The translations under genes were made by a program, and so were the position numbers. A stretch of DNA of 64,000 bases from positions 55,199,186 to 55,263,185 of the forward strand of contig OX392529.1 in the NCBI GenBank assembly GCA_947623455.1, written 5' to 3'. The notes below the pieces were generated by a model. The model was not told where the DNA came from. It was given only the letters and a program-made list of their open reading frames with translations, and made no database searches. Origin of the DNA: Mimachlamys varia. Its lineage: Eukaryota; Mollusca; Bivalvia; Pectinida; Pectinidae. Positions within the stretch are counted from its first letter, which is position 1; every line of letters starts with the position of its first letter. This document shows positions 22,610 through 34,105 of this stretch, one piece after another.

Positions 22610-23520
22610 GGGTATAGACCATGTGTTACTATAAATAGAACATGCTACAATATTCAGGCCATGTTCCTATAAATAGAACATGCTACTATATACAGGGCAT
22701 GTTACTATATATAGAACATGTTACTATATACATACAACATGCTACTATATACAGGGCATGTTACTATATATAGAACATGTTACTATATATATACAACATG
22801 CTACTATATACAGGGCCTGTTACTATATATACATAGAACATGCTACTATATATATAGGGCATGTTACTAAATATAGAACATGCTACTATATATACAGGGC
22901 ATGTTACTATATATAGGGCATGCTACTATATATAGGGTATGTTACTATAAATAGAACATGCTACTATATACAGGGCATGTTACCATATATAGAACATGCT
23001 ACTTTAGAGCAAGTTACTATATAAAGAACCCTGAGGGAAGGCAACTTCCCTCACGAGGTGGTAACACTGATGTTATTCGGTGTGTGTAGCGGCGTTAAAC
23101 TTGTAACAAACTAACTAATATATAGAACATGTTACTATATACAGGGTATGTTACTATATATAGAACATGCTGCTATATAAAGGGCATGTCACTATATATA
23201 GAACAAGTTACTTGATACAGGAAATGTTACTATATATAGAACAAAATGCAGTGCATCTGAGGGCACATTACTTTATTCAGTACAGGTAACTATATATAAA
23301 ACTTGATACTACATATATACATAAGACATGTTACTATATATAGAACATGTAATGACACAAAGATGTCTTTTATAAAATATAACTTTTATTGAAAAAGACT
23401 ATCAACAGATTTGGGGAAATATGTCATGTTACTATACAGGACAAGTTATTATATAGAATATGTTACTTGATACAGGACATGTTACTATATATAGGACATG
23501 TTACTATATATACAGGATAT
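22610..23520. repeat. CATGTTACTATATATAGAAC array (about 20-bp half-units)
   Basis: About 40 half-units alternating atgttactatatatagaac and atgctactatatacagggc, decaying toward 23.5 kb and interrupted at 23026-23118 by a retroposon tail. Many units contain CTATATATAG. Confidence 0.9.
23026..23118 (+). mobile_element. SINE-like tail fragment inside the 22.6-23.5 kb array
   Basis: A non-repeat segment ending gtagcggcgttaaacttgta then acaaactaactaa, a tail style shared by other SINE-like sequences here. It splits the minisatellite, so it probably inserted after the array formed. Confidence 0.5.
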
Positions 23521-23674
23521 GGCACTTTGAGGACAAAAACAAGATGTTTTGATTTTCATTGGGAAAATCGCTAAAATAAGATCACCACTAAAATTTGTAC
23601 TATTACAGTACACTTGAAGTGTGCTTCCTGCACCACAAATGGCATGCATTGTGGTGTCTTTGTCACACATGCTA

Positions 23675-23900
23675 AAAGGGTCTGCGGTGGCCGAGTGGAT
23701 AAGGTGTTCCGACATTCTATCACTAGCCCTCCACCTCTGGGTTGCAAGTTCGAAACCTAAGTGGGGCATTTGCCAGGTACTGATTGTAGATTGGTGGTTT
23801 TTCCCCAGGTACTCCGGCTTTCCTCCACCTCCAAAACCTGGCACATCCTTAAATGACTGTTAATTGAATGTTAAACAAAATAAACCAAACCAAATCAAAC
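23675..23900 (+). mobile_element. Full-length tRNA-derived SINE, family B, with target-site duplication
   Basis: The head, TGCGGTGGCCGAGTGGATAA, carries an A box (TGGCCGAGTGG). AAGTTCGAAACC is a B box. The body has ggtactccggctttcctccacc and the tail ends aaccaaaccaaatcaaac. The 11-bp sequence CACACATGCTA flanks both sides exactly (23664-23674 and 23901-23911). The head resembles a class II (Ser/Leu type) tRNA. Intact boxes and a perfect duplication indicate a fairly recent insertion. Confidence 0.88.
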
Positions 23901-23911
23901 CACACATGCTA

Positions 23912-25576
23912 CAGCTCTCAACACAATCCAGGACAATATTCAGGTCACAAACAACCAGACTTTAATCGACATTTAGTAAGCAGCTATGATGGTTTCTATG
24001 TTACAATATTATACAACAGTAAACAACCCAGGAACAAACAGCCCATCCCAGAAGCTCATGGCCGCCAAATCTCAAAACAGCTCAGAAAGGGGAGACTATG
24101 AAGAAGTGTCAACATGTAGCTATATTTAGCAGCTGGCAGCAGAAATTGACATCCAGGTCAACACCATCATCGGTTGAAACATATACTCTGACATATGAAA
24201 CATAAACTCTGACATAAGTTTCCAGAAATCTGACACGCAACACATTTTCCTTTTCATTCAGTTTTTTGACTAAAGTCTGAATCAGTCTGTGGAAATTGGT
24301 GTTTATTTACATAATAAATCTACCATAAAGTCTCAGTTTTCAGAAATAAGTTAAAAATCTGCCTGGAGAATTTCTCCATAATTCTTTTTTTTTGATTTCT
24401 CAGTTTTCAGAAACAAGATACTTGTAACCATTTTGCTTAGATAATTTCTTTATAAATAAGATAATGTAGCAATTTTACCCGGATAATTCCTTTTAGAGTC
24501 AATTTCTTCAATATTAAAGTTTTTTTTGCCCATGGAAACATTGATGCAGTGTTATTATATCAGAAAATATTGCATAGATATTAATTTTAATTAAGGTTTT
24601 ATGATTTATTTCTAATATTAAAATGACACAAACACATATCTTTCGAAGACAATTTAGGAAACAGAAAATTTATAATTTACAGAAATAATTTGGAAAAATA
24701 AATTTTCCATGTTCTACTCCAAAAATAGCGAAAATAAAACGTCACGACATTATGATGTGATAGTAATTGTTCAGATCGAGTATTGTATAATATACCAAAA
24801 GCTGGAAGGCTTTGCATATCTTTGATAGAAAGTGTTTCTTAGTTAAGATAATTTTTACATCTCTTTTTTAATAAGACAAATAATTTTAAAATCAACTTTT
24901 CCAACAAGGGGAATCAAAATGATCATATTTTGGTTCAAAATTTATGTAATTAATTCATAGAACTAATGGGTGACATTTAAGAAATTATTATAATTAAACA
25001 GCAAGTTAACCTTTTTTTTTTTAAAACTCATTACTGTTATTTATGGCTAAAATAACACCCCAGTCTCTCACAACTTGCAACATTAAGTATTAACCCAGAG
25101 AGAGAAAAAAAATCAACTAATTTCACATTTATATGTTGAAAGTTGCCCTATAAACAACAAATGAATTCAATGCGGCATGTACTTTTAAAGAACATGAAAA
25201 AGAATATGTAAACACCTTGAGTTTTCATTTGAATTTTCATTGTTAAATCTCACTGTTATATCACAGAAACGGACATGATATGTAATCTTATTTGAAATTA
25301 AATCAAGAAATAACTTTATTTTTCAAACATAAACAAGGAAATTCGAATAAAAAGTAGCAATTTAAGAATTATATAACACAAAGATTTTTAAAGTGCGCTG
25401 TAGGTAAATAAGATATATATCATTTTAATGATGAATATTGTGTTGTCGTCCACTAACTTAATAACATGTTTTAATGTACCTGTCAGAATTATCTCTTCTC
25501 GTAATAATTATAAGTTACGATGTCAAGACAGGTGGTCCTCAAATACTCTCAAAACCATTTATCTCCCAGAAAGGTT
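23912..25576. other. Very AT-rich, no gene seen
   Basis: No supported exon or repeat. Confidence 0.5.
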
Positions 25577-25804
25577 CCGCGTTTCGAAGAATTAATCATT
25601 AATAACCAGAGCAGTTTGCGAGATGGACCGGACCAGAATTACCAAAAAGTATGTGATGACTGTTGGAAGTTTTACCGGACAAAATAGAATCCGCGTTTTG
25701 AAGAATTTATCATTAATAACCAGAGCAGTTTGCAAAATGGACCAGACCAGAATTACCAAGAAGTATGTGATGACTGTTGAAAGTTTTACCGGACAAAATA
25801 GAAA
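25577..25804. repeat. 114-bp tandem duplication
   Basis: 25577-25690 and 25691-25804 share ccgcgttt, aataaccagagcagtttgc, accagaattaccaa and gttttaccggacaaaataga with a few substitutions. 114 bp is 38 codons, so frames are open on both strands; no splice context was seen. Confidence 0.88.
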
Positions 25805-25940
25805 TAAGATCAAAGTATCTTTAAATTATCCTAAACATTTAAAGTGTCAAAGAAATGAAAGAGTTTCGGTGATAATTAAGATCCTACCTTAAATTATCAT
25901 AATTATGATGTGTGTTGCAAGATTTTAAATTTAAATATCA

Positions 25941-26031
25941 AAACTCATTCACCCCTGAAGACACATTTGAACTCTCCCCATTCAAAAGTTGGAAAAAGTT
26001 CGTTATGAAATCTCAGGGGTGGAAGAGTTTA
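25941..26031 (+). mobile_element. PAL89 copy 2
   Basis: Left arm aactcattcacccctgaaga, right arm ctcaggggtggaagagtt. The inner arm is altered (actctcccca). Confidence 0.8.
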
Positions 26032-26208
26032 TAAAAAGCCTGCAAAACTGTCATCTTTCCAGATAGGAAAGCTCGTCCAATGATGGCTTTCAGACTTCCT
26101 GAAAAAGCGTTTTATTTTGTTGTTATACATTTTTAGTATTTCTGTACTATTTTCATTGATGAATAGGTCCCTACTCTATAGACAATACAGGAAGATGTGA
26201 TGTCACAT

Positions 26209-26299
26209 TGACTCATTCCTCCCTGAAATTTCATAATGAACTATTCCAACCTTTGTTTTGGGAGAGTTCAAATGCGATTAGAGGGGTGAATGCATTAAC
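26209..26299 (-). mobile_element. PAL89 copy 3, opposite orientation
   Basis: Begins gactcattcctccctgaaat and ends gaggggtgaatgcattaa; the asymmetric loop cctttgttttggg shows reverse orientation relative to copy 2, which lies 180 bp away. Confidence 0.8.
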
Positions 26300-26827
26300 T
26301 AAAATATCATGAGATATGTGAACTTTCATCATGAAGGATTGGATTGCAACAATTCCTAGGACAGCTGAAAGCCACCATGTTAATTGGTCTTTCTATCCAT
26401 GTACATGGCAAAAACCAAATTCAGAGACAAAATGTAGAACCGATCAAATGTTTCAATCTCGCATTTTTTGTCCATATTTCTGTCAAAAATCTTGTTGCCA
26501 ACCAATTAAGAAATATCTCACTGACAGTTTTCTCCATGGCAACCTAAAGTCTGCTGGTTAACGAAGACCGTTCTTCTTAGAGTACATTGTTTTTCCTTAC
26601 TGCCATCTTAATCAACAACTGTTCAACAATTCCAATGTTGATAATGACGGCATATTGTTTAAGTATCAAGAAAATAAATGTACATGATGTATATCTGCTG
26701 ATGTGTTTTCCAGGATCTAGTACTGTTTGACTGTCGGAAAGCATGTAGTGGTAAAAGTATGGTGGCCGAGATGTGCCATTTTGTTATTTTGCCTTTTTTT
26801 TCGCTCTGAAAAGAGAACTAGCAATCC

Positions 26828-26918
26828 TTAACTCATTCACTCCCGATGATACATTTGAACTCTTCCTATTCAAAGGTTGGAATAGTTCATTATGAAATTC
26901 CAGGGGTGAATGAGTTAA
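26828..26918 (+). mobile_element. PAL89 copy 4
   Basis: ttaactcattcactcccgat to ccaggggtgaatgagttaa; TTAA is present at both outer ends. Confidence 0.85.
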
Positions 26919-26950
26919 ATTTCGTTGTTTCATTTTTTACTCCTATAGGT

Positions 26951-27246
26951 CATGTTAAAGAGGTTCACAAATTATTATCCGTGGTTATAGGGCCTTAGCA
27001 ACCAGTCAATATCGTTCTCAACTCTCTGGAGAAGATACAACCTGTGCTGCCATTTCAGCGCTCAAAGCAATCATTCTACAATTTTTAGGACTATCCAACC
27101 ACGTACTCGTTTACAGCTAAGTAAACTGGAACAAGCAGCTGAGTCAAGTATCTCGCTCAAGAATACAAGTGCTGGGCCGGGACTCAAACTTGCAACCCTT
27201 CGATCACTAGCCGGCATGATACCAATAGACCATTATGCCTCCACAA
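26951..27246 (-). mobile_element. tRNA-derived SINE, family D, copy 1
   Basis: On the - strand the head reads GGAGGCATAATGGTCTATTG, with a B-box-like AAGTTTGAGTCCCGG about 50 nt later. The body is then shared with 39460-39600 (ggttatagggcc, cgttctcaactc and gtgctgccat on the + strand). The tail seen at 39.46 kb is missing, so this copy lacks its 3' end. Confidence 0.7.
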
Positions 27247-29279
27247 AAGAAAGAAGAACCCATTTCTTTAAACCAACAAATTGTTGATGTTCAAAAAATG
27301 TACGATTTTATGTTGAATTTAGAAATCTTGTAATACTTTTATATCAGCAAATGCTGTAGTGTCAGAATTTTTGTATTAATAAATGGAGTATTTTACTTTG
27401 AATAATATCTATTGTTGCTAAAAAGTGTTAAAAGCAAAGCCAACTATCAACATGTTTAAGTATTTATAGAATTGTTTTTATCTTAAATGTTTTCTTCGTA
27501 CAGATTTCAATGTGGTTTTCATCCTCATGTTAATTTATGTACCCAAGGTCATTTAGTTGTGCGTTGTGCTAACTAACTAAAATCGTTCCCTATAATGAAG
27601 ACATAAGAAGAACAGTTTTGCCATCACTTTCTGCGTGTCCAGGCGTTAACATGAAGAATGAGCTTTGGCCCGAATTTGACTCGAGACGGAGATATTGATG
27701 ACGTCACTTTGTCATCGTTCATCAAATCAGTGTTTGATCAGGAAGGAAGATAATTATCATGACACATTTTATCTTTCACTCACTATGCGACTGAATTTTT
27801 GATTGTTTTTTCTAGACACTGTGTCGTTTTCCTCTCAAGAAAGTCATACATTAATGCTAGTTAGGTTACCAGTGGGCAAGCCGAAATGTGACATTAATGA
27901 TATTAATAACTTCTAATGTACGAAAATAATGATACTTTTGTTCACACCTCAAGCACTGATAATGAAATGTGCTATTGTGAATTCAAAACTACTTTTAATT
28001 TTAAATCTGAATGGTAAAAATCCACTGTTACTTTAACGTTCCCCGAAAAGTACAAATGAACTCTTCCATCCTGTGTAGTTTTGGATTCATTATAAATCAC
28101 CGGGGACGACAGGTAAAAATTTGCATTATGAATCTCACTTAAGGTAAAAATTCATTGTGATTTCCATCTTAACTGGTTTTGCTATGTCGCCAACTTCGCT
28201 GAACGTTTACCTGGGAGTATATATATTTATAGGTCTATATCCGACACCTTAGCCTAGCTTTATAGAGATTGTTACTGCCTGCAAGGCATAACTCCGAATC
28301 TATCATATTTTACGACTTCTTTTTTATTGACGTTTACAATACGGAGTACATAATGCAATGAAGCCCTGATTACTCCCCTTTCAGGTTAACAACATGTAAT
28401 GAAACGAGGCCTAGTTTCTAGTAAGCAGGTTAAATTTCACCTCGTATATTTCGCTTCTATTACATAGGTGGCCTTCTTGCCGTATTTCATACACCATGGA
28501 GGTTTTTAATTATACAATGAAACGTTCAGTTTGTGCTACATATAATATCTAAGACAGTTGCCAGGGGTTCCCAGAACTTTTCGTAGAATTAATATCACTC
28601 ACAAAATTAATCTTACACTTGTAAATTTTTTTTTCTTTTTTTCTTAATTTCTGCAAGATGTAAAGATCTCGACAAAACAGCTGTTTAGGCAGCTGGGAGT
28701 ATAGAGTTCTATAACAATACTGGTCTATTGTAAATGATATACTTATACATTGTGAGTTTACAAAATCTTATTTTGCAGGTATACATGCAATACCCTATCT
28801 AAAAAATAATTTTTACATATGATATTAAATTATATTAACATTTTGAAAAAGACCTTGATTTTTCGCAACATTTTTTTTTTCTCAATAATTTCCTAAAATT
28901 GCAGTTCAGTTATGATTCAAACAGTGGTACATTAATTGATATAGATAAAATAAATTTAATAGGATTACAAAGTCTATCTACCTCTTGCAATGGACAGCTC
29001 AAATCTATACACTTCACAATGGTCTGACACTATTTCTTTTCTATGCCACCAGTAAGTATAAAATAGGATACATGTTTTTTTAGAAAGGAGCGAAATTGAT
29101 CGATCCTGTTGTAACTTTTCAATCTTTTTCATTTCTGTGAAGGTATACAAACATACGCCAACACGTTTTTTAATACAAAATGCTAATTAGATATCAACAC
29201 AATGCACTTGAAATGTAGAACTTAAATTTGAATCAATTTTTTATTTGAAAGGGACTCCTGGAGAAGGATTGAGTAGGAA
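27247..29279. other. No gene seen; one perfect CRE
   Basis: AT-rich. TGACGTCA, a perfect CRE palindrome, is at 27699-27706 in a small CpG-richer patch. A diverged relative of PAL89 may lie at 28034-28110 (ccccgaaaagtac...caccgggg). No credible exon. Confidence 0.45.
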
Positions 29280-29570
29280 TTATAATACTCGGGTGCGATG
29301 AATACGGCCTTTCAGATTTGTGTAAAGGATATTGGTTAGAAGACGCACACAGTATTTATACAGAGTGTATTTGACACAGCGATATGACATCAGGATGTCG
29401 GCTCAATTAAGTTCCAGGACCCGACAGTGTCGTCAACGGCCGACTCCACCCACATTCTCCGCTCGGAACAGCTCAGCTTGGGTGTTTACAAAACAAGTGT
29501 ATCGCTCCTGGTGGGTCACGAACACACAGACCGCCACTCTCTAGGAGAGCCTCACCACAAATCACCGGCC
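29280..29570. promoter_or_regulatory. Isolated CpG-rich patch
   Basis: About 290 bp with frequent CpG (gacccgacagtgtcgtcaac, ggccgactcc, ccgctcggaac) between AT-rich flanks. The reading frame across it, rich in Arg, Ser and Thr, lacks splice boundaries. It may be a promoter or a transcribed UTR; unproven. Confidence 0.25.
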
Positions 29571-29798
29571 TAATCCATCAAAACTTTTATAACTCGTACA
29601 TCACAGAGACATCAATATCTGTCGTGGCCGATAAATTTTCCAAACATTGAATATAACGATTATCAATGTTTTTAGACAATTATGTTATATAAAACAATCC
29701 AAAAGTTATGTCATATGTTGATTTTTAAAAACTTTTCGTGGCTGAAAAAAAAAGCAAAATCAGAATTTCTTGAATTCCTTCTAACTTGACAAATTACC

Positions 29799-29890
29799 TT
29801 AACTTGTACACCCCTGAAATTTCATAATGAACTATTCCAACCTTTGATTCGGGAGAGTTCAAATGTGTCCTCCAGGGCGAATAGATTTTT
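29799..29890 (-). mobile_element. PAL89 copy 5, opposite orientation
   Basis: Begins ttaacttgtacacccctgaa and keeps ctattccaacctttgattcg and gagagttcaaatgtgtcc; the right end has decayed (cagggcgaatagat). Confidence 0.8.
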
Positions 29891-31261
29891 AATTAAATGT
29901 CTCAAAGATCAGCTAAAGCTATGTACATTTTCATATGTTTTGCAAGCACTAGACTATAAAACTAAGCAAGGTTATATAATTATTTGATTTTCATTAATTT
30001 CATCATATTTCATTGTGTAAACAACCAGATCGAACAGTTATGTAATAATTTCTTATCAACATCACCCAAAGAAGACTGAGTTCAACCAGGTAAGAAACAA
30101 AACGTCGTCAAAATCTTATCCCTCAGAAGAAATAGTCCTATTAGATCAGAATGATGGTTTAAAACAAAATTCTTGTTGAAAATATTTTTCCCTGATGCTC
30201 CATCGATTACTCAGGTATACGAGAAATCTTTGTACACCGTCAGCGGTGGTGAATCAGTCCGGATAACAACAGGCAGGTAGATTTTACCTTAACCAGGCTA
30301 GTCATTACGCATAGAAACACCACCAAAAAGTAATGACAGGCGTCAGCCAGCGATTCCAACTAATTCTATTTCTTGCTTCGCGGGCTAGCCCAATATGTTG
30401 AAAGCCAACTCGACCCTACTTACGGGACGAAACATGTAATCTTTAGCTAATAATGGGTACGGCTGGAAGGCTTCTCCGCGGGACGCAAAATGGTGACACT
30501 TTGTCACAAGTGGGGCTAGGAACAAACACAATGAATTGAATGGGGAAATAATGTTACTTTGATGACTTAAGGAATGCTGAAATAAACTTTCCATTTTCCC
30601 CTTCAGGTCAACACCTATTTTAAGTATCAAAATTAAACTTCAACAAAATTCTTTGAAACACTGTAAAAGGAAGAAATGTTCAGCAGGGTTTTGAAATTGA
30701 TCGCGACAGTCAATATCACTATACACAGTTTCCTATGCACTGTATTTCCTCAGGTTGAATTTAACGATGGGCATGAACAGATTTTCACCGACAGAATGGA
30801 AAGAATATTTCACTGAGCGAACATAGTTTTCACTGGAGAAGGGTGACTAAATACTGAAGGAGAATAAAATAACCAAAAGTCCCTGTAAATATTACATTTG
30901 TTGTCAAGGTAAACTGAATAAGCTTATATATTGAAACTTTTATTTATGGTTCTCAAACACAAGATTTTGATTTGGATAGATATATTATGGAAATGGTTCC
31001 GAGATTCATTAGAGACACTGGACGTTTTTATTAGGTTCTTTAAAAGTACTATCAAATAACATTTTCTATAAGAGTAACTATTATAACAATTGATATACTG
31101 TGTCATACGCTATTATTTGAGAATGCCTTAATATAAGTTAGTTTACAGTGTGCATTGTTCAAGAATAATTGAAACTACATAAAAATAATTATTTTTCATT
31201 ATCTTAAGAAGAATATGTTATCGAATTTAATTATGTGTATTATCTGTTATCTTTTTAAGGA
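29891..31261. other. No gene seen
   Basis: A CpG-richer stretch at 30.23-30.5 kb has no splice-bounded frame. An 81-codon - strand frame (30385-30630) is not supported. Confidence 0.4.
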
Positions 31262-31345
31262 GAGGGCTGATATAGGCTATGCCTGTTGCCCAATTCCGAT
31301 TGTATTTAACATCAGTACAATAAAATATTCTGAAATGAAATAAGC
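31262..31345 (+). mobile_element. LINE-type 3' tail, copy 1
   Basis: gatataggctatgcctgttg then cccaatt...caataaaatattctgaaat matches a second copy at 61.92-62.0 kb. A short end followed by tgaaat repeats is typical of non-LTR retrotransposon 3' termini; the family is inferred. Confidence 0.5.
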
Positions 31346-31361
31346 TTATTATTTTTCCGTA

Positions 31362-31438
31362 CCTTTGTTAGGAGTTGAACATAAATCTCTTGCTAACTAG
31401 TCTAACACTCTACCAAAAGAGCTAAAGCGAGATTTGCT
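31362..31438 (-). mobile_element. tRNA-like retroposon head
   Basis: On the - strand, TTTAGCTCTTTTGGTAGAGT resembles a D arm and A box, and TATGTTCAACTCCTA a decayed T arm and B box 45 nt later. The stems have decayed, so it is not a functional tRNA. Confidence 0.5.
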
Positions 31439-31535
31439 TAGCAGAACTGGTAGGAGGCAGAAAGTATTTTACCTTGGAGACAAACATCATAAACTTTCAT
31501 ATAAAACATTATTCCAAAGAAAGTCACTATAAAGT

Positions 31536-32000
31536 CTGGGTCAAGGTCACAGTGCCCCAATCACCACACATTATTTAGGTTAGGGTCAAGGTCAAAGTGT
31601 CCCATATCACCACACAACAATTAGGTCGAGGTCAAGGTTACAGTGCCCCATATCACCACACATTATTTAGGTCAGGGTCAAGGTCAAAGTGTCCCATATC
31701 ACGACACATTATTTGGGTCAGGGTCAAGGTCACAGTGCCCCATATCACAACATATATTTAGGTCAGGGTCAAGGTCACAGTGCACCATATCATCAAACAT
31801 CAAAACAAAGTCTCTTGAAGGTTGGAACTAAGAAAACAAACTCACAAAGGTCTAGATCAAGGTTGCAGTGCACCATATCAACTGCACATCAAAACAATCT
31901 AAATCAAAATGACAGAAGTCGATATCACATCAGTGTAGAAATCGAACCAAGAAAAAACAAACTCAGTGAGGTCGGGATCAAGGTTGTAGTGCAGTACCTT
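31536..32000 (+). repeat. About 46-bp minisatellite with TCAAGGTCA core
   Basis: Six clear units with gggtcaaggtcacagtgccc and catatcaccacacattattta, then two diverged copies near 31858 and 31978 (atcaaggttgcagtgca). Confidence 0.88.
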
Positions 32001-33060
32001 ATCGCATTCACATCAAAACAACCTTAATCAAAACGACAGCAGTCAATATCACTCGATATCAGATCACACATCGGTGAAGAAATCAGTACTTATCAAGGTT
32101 AATGTTGCAGATATCATCACAGAACAAACATTCCCAACCAAGGCCAATATTATGTATCTCTGTGATCGTAGTATTTCCTGTACAACACACTCCGATACTT
32201 GCACATTCTCTTTGTACTCTCACGAACCAATTATGACAAGCTCAGCTGATTAGACAAAATGCTGGCAACAGGGAGCATACAACGATTAATGCAACACTTT
32301 TAATACATACTATGTCTCCTAAGCGATATATATATATATCTACATCGCCTTTCATTATTCATAATGCAATTGAAGTTTCATTAACATTTACTGCCCGCCA
32401 GTCATTTTAGTAAAATCTAATGATCAGAATTTGCTGTGTCATCAAAAAGCTCCCAGTGAATGACTTCAATAGATGAAACATAAAATGATCTACTGATATC
32501 AAATCAATTTACACGATACTGTAAACATATATATTTTGAAGAACTGAATTTTTAGCGCATCTCATTATAGAATGAAATAAACTTCTCGTTAATGAAGTTT
32601 TAGCAAAGTTAAATCTATTCTGCAGCACAATATTGGTTTGGTTTCCTACCCTTTGTAGCTACCAATTTATACAGCTAGGTTACAAACGAAGGTCCCATGC
32701 TGGAAGATATGTTAAATAAACTATACTCATTACATAATTTGTTTGCTTATTCATGAGATGGTAGGTTCAATGGTTTTTTGATTTTCACTTAAAAATTTTG
32801 TTTAAATTAAGTGACAGTGTTCGTCCTTTCATTAACAAGTTTCTAATTTATGTTAAATTTGAAAATCTAATTTTCATAATAGTGACATGTTTTGAACACA
32901 TCCACCAGTAAATCATCTCACTATAAACACTGTAATTGTCAAACATGTATTCATTTTAAGTGATGACGGGTCATTGAAATCAGAAGGAAGTATTGTCGTG
33001 TTTGATTTCGGTGAACAAATATTTTTTTCTACAGATTGGATTCACGGTGTTCGAAAACTG
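32001..33060. other. AT-rich, no gene seen
   Basis: Contains a short (TA)n at 32323-32338 and no exon. Confidence 0.45.
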
Positions 33061-33069
33061 TTAAAAACA

Positions 33070-33310
33070 TATTAATTGTGATTGAACCAGAGTGGATTTT
33101 CTTTGCAAATATACCATAAATGTGATTGAACCAAATTGGATTTCTTTGCAAATATGCCACAAATGTGATTGAACCAAAGTGGATTTCTTTGCAAATACGC
33201 CCCAGATATAATTTTTCGAAAATTGGTAATTTTCAAGAACATAATATAATGTATTCATTATTTTATGGTAGTTTTCAAGAACATAATATAATGTATTCAT
33301 TATTTTATTT
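33070..33310. repeat. Two small tandem repeats
   Basis: Three units of about 55 bp around tgtgattgaaccaaagtgga and ttctttgcaaatatgcc (33075-33205), then two copies of ttttcaagaacataatataa tgtattcatt (33230-33305). Confidence 0.85.
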
Positions 33311-33913
33311 TCAAAGACATAAAAGTACTGTTTACATTGATATCCTTTGAAGAGTAGAACACGAGAGATTTTGGTGAGATTTTGAAAGATCAACATATAA
33401 GTGTGAAGTATATGCAACACCATAAGAGGTGCTTCACATTTCTTAACCACATAATATGTACAGAAAGGATTGCAGCTTAAGAACTTCGATTCTGCTTGGG
33501 GCACCATACTATATACCTGTTCAAGTATGGTTCTTTTTTTTCCACTCACTATTTTTTTCAATTTTACCTTTTGAACTACTTTAAGAAATGTTTGCATGAT
33601 AATGCTTGAGTGAATTATTTTACTAATAGGAAGAAGAAATATTTTCAAAAAAAAAAATTCAACAAAATTAAACAATTTTCTTTCTGAATCCAGGAAAAAT
33701 ATTGACAGTAATATGATTTTGATGATCACTTGTCAACAAAATTTCAAGTCCTTTACCGCAATTCACATATTGTGCCGTTCACACACAAAAACCGCATTCT
33801 ATGCCTTTCACACACATTTCAAGTGATCTTTTGAAAAGATTTTAAACCAAACAAAATTCCAGCTTTAGAAAGAAATCTAAATTAAAACTAATTCTGTCTT
33901 GCTTTTCCATCAG
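33311..33913. other. No gene seen
   Basis: AT-rich. A 222-codon - strand frame (33061-33729) has AT-driven Lys/Ile/Phe/Leu composition, runs through the tandem repeat, and is rejected as a gene. Confidence 0.45.
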
Positions 33914-34105
33914 CTCAACTTGAACACATCAGAAGCCGGCCGGGATTACTACATCGACTTAAACATTCATCGACCAATAGAACATTTGTTTGTTTTTCTG
34001 ACAACCCCCGTCCCCCTCAAGTGGTCTGACCTTAAAAGGGCTGGTACACACAGACAGGATCCTAGAGGGATTTGTAAAAGATTCCGATACAAAGGAACTC
34101 TTTAG
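33914..34105 (+). CDS. Candidate exon, unknown protein (63 codons)
   Basis: The frame follows cttgcttttccatcag, a good acceptor, and reads LNLNTSEAGRDYYIDLNIHR, then PIEHLFVFLTTPVPLKWSDL, then a basic tail before TAG at 34103-34105. C-ending codons are frequent (GGC CGG, TAC TAC ATC GAC, ACC CCC GTC CCC CTC), unlike surrounding AT-rich frames. Alternating hydrophobic and polar residues suggest beta strands, but no domain is recognised. It could be a terminal exon, or an internal one ending at a weak donor such as CTG|GTACAC. No clear AATAAA follows immediately. Confidence 0.38.
   Translation, partial: LNLNTSEAGRDYYIDLNIHRPIEHLFVFLTTPVPLKWSDLKRAGTHRQDPRGICKRFRYKGTL

Noticed and set aside
28034..28110. 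Tenth PAL89 copy
   Set aside because: It shares tgaactcttcca and a CCCCG/CGGGG outer pair, but the arms are too different to assign.
33061..33729. 222-codon - strand frame
   Set aside because: AT-driven Lys/Ile/Phe/Leu composition, passes through a tandem repeat, and lacks splice support.
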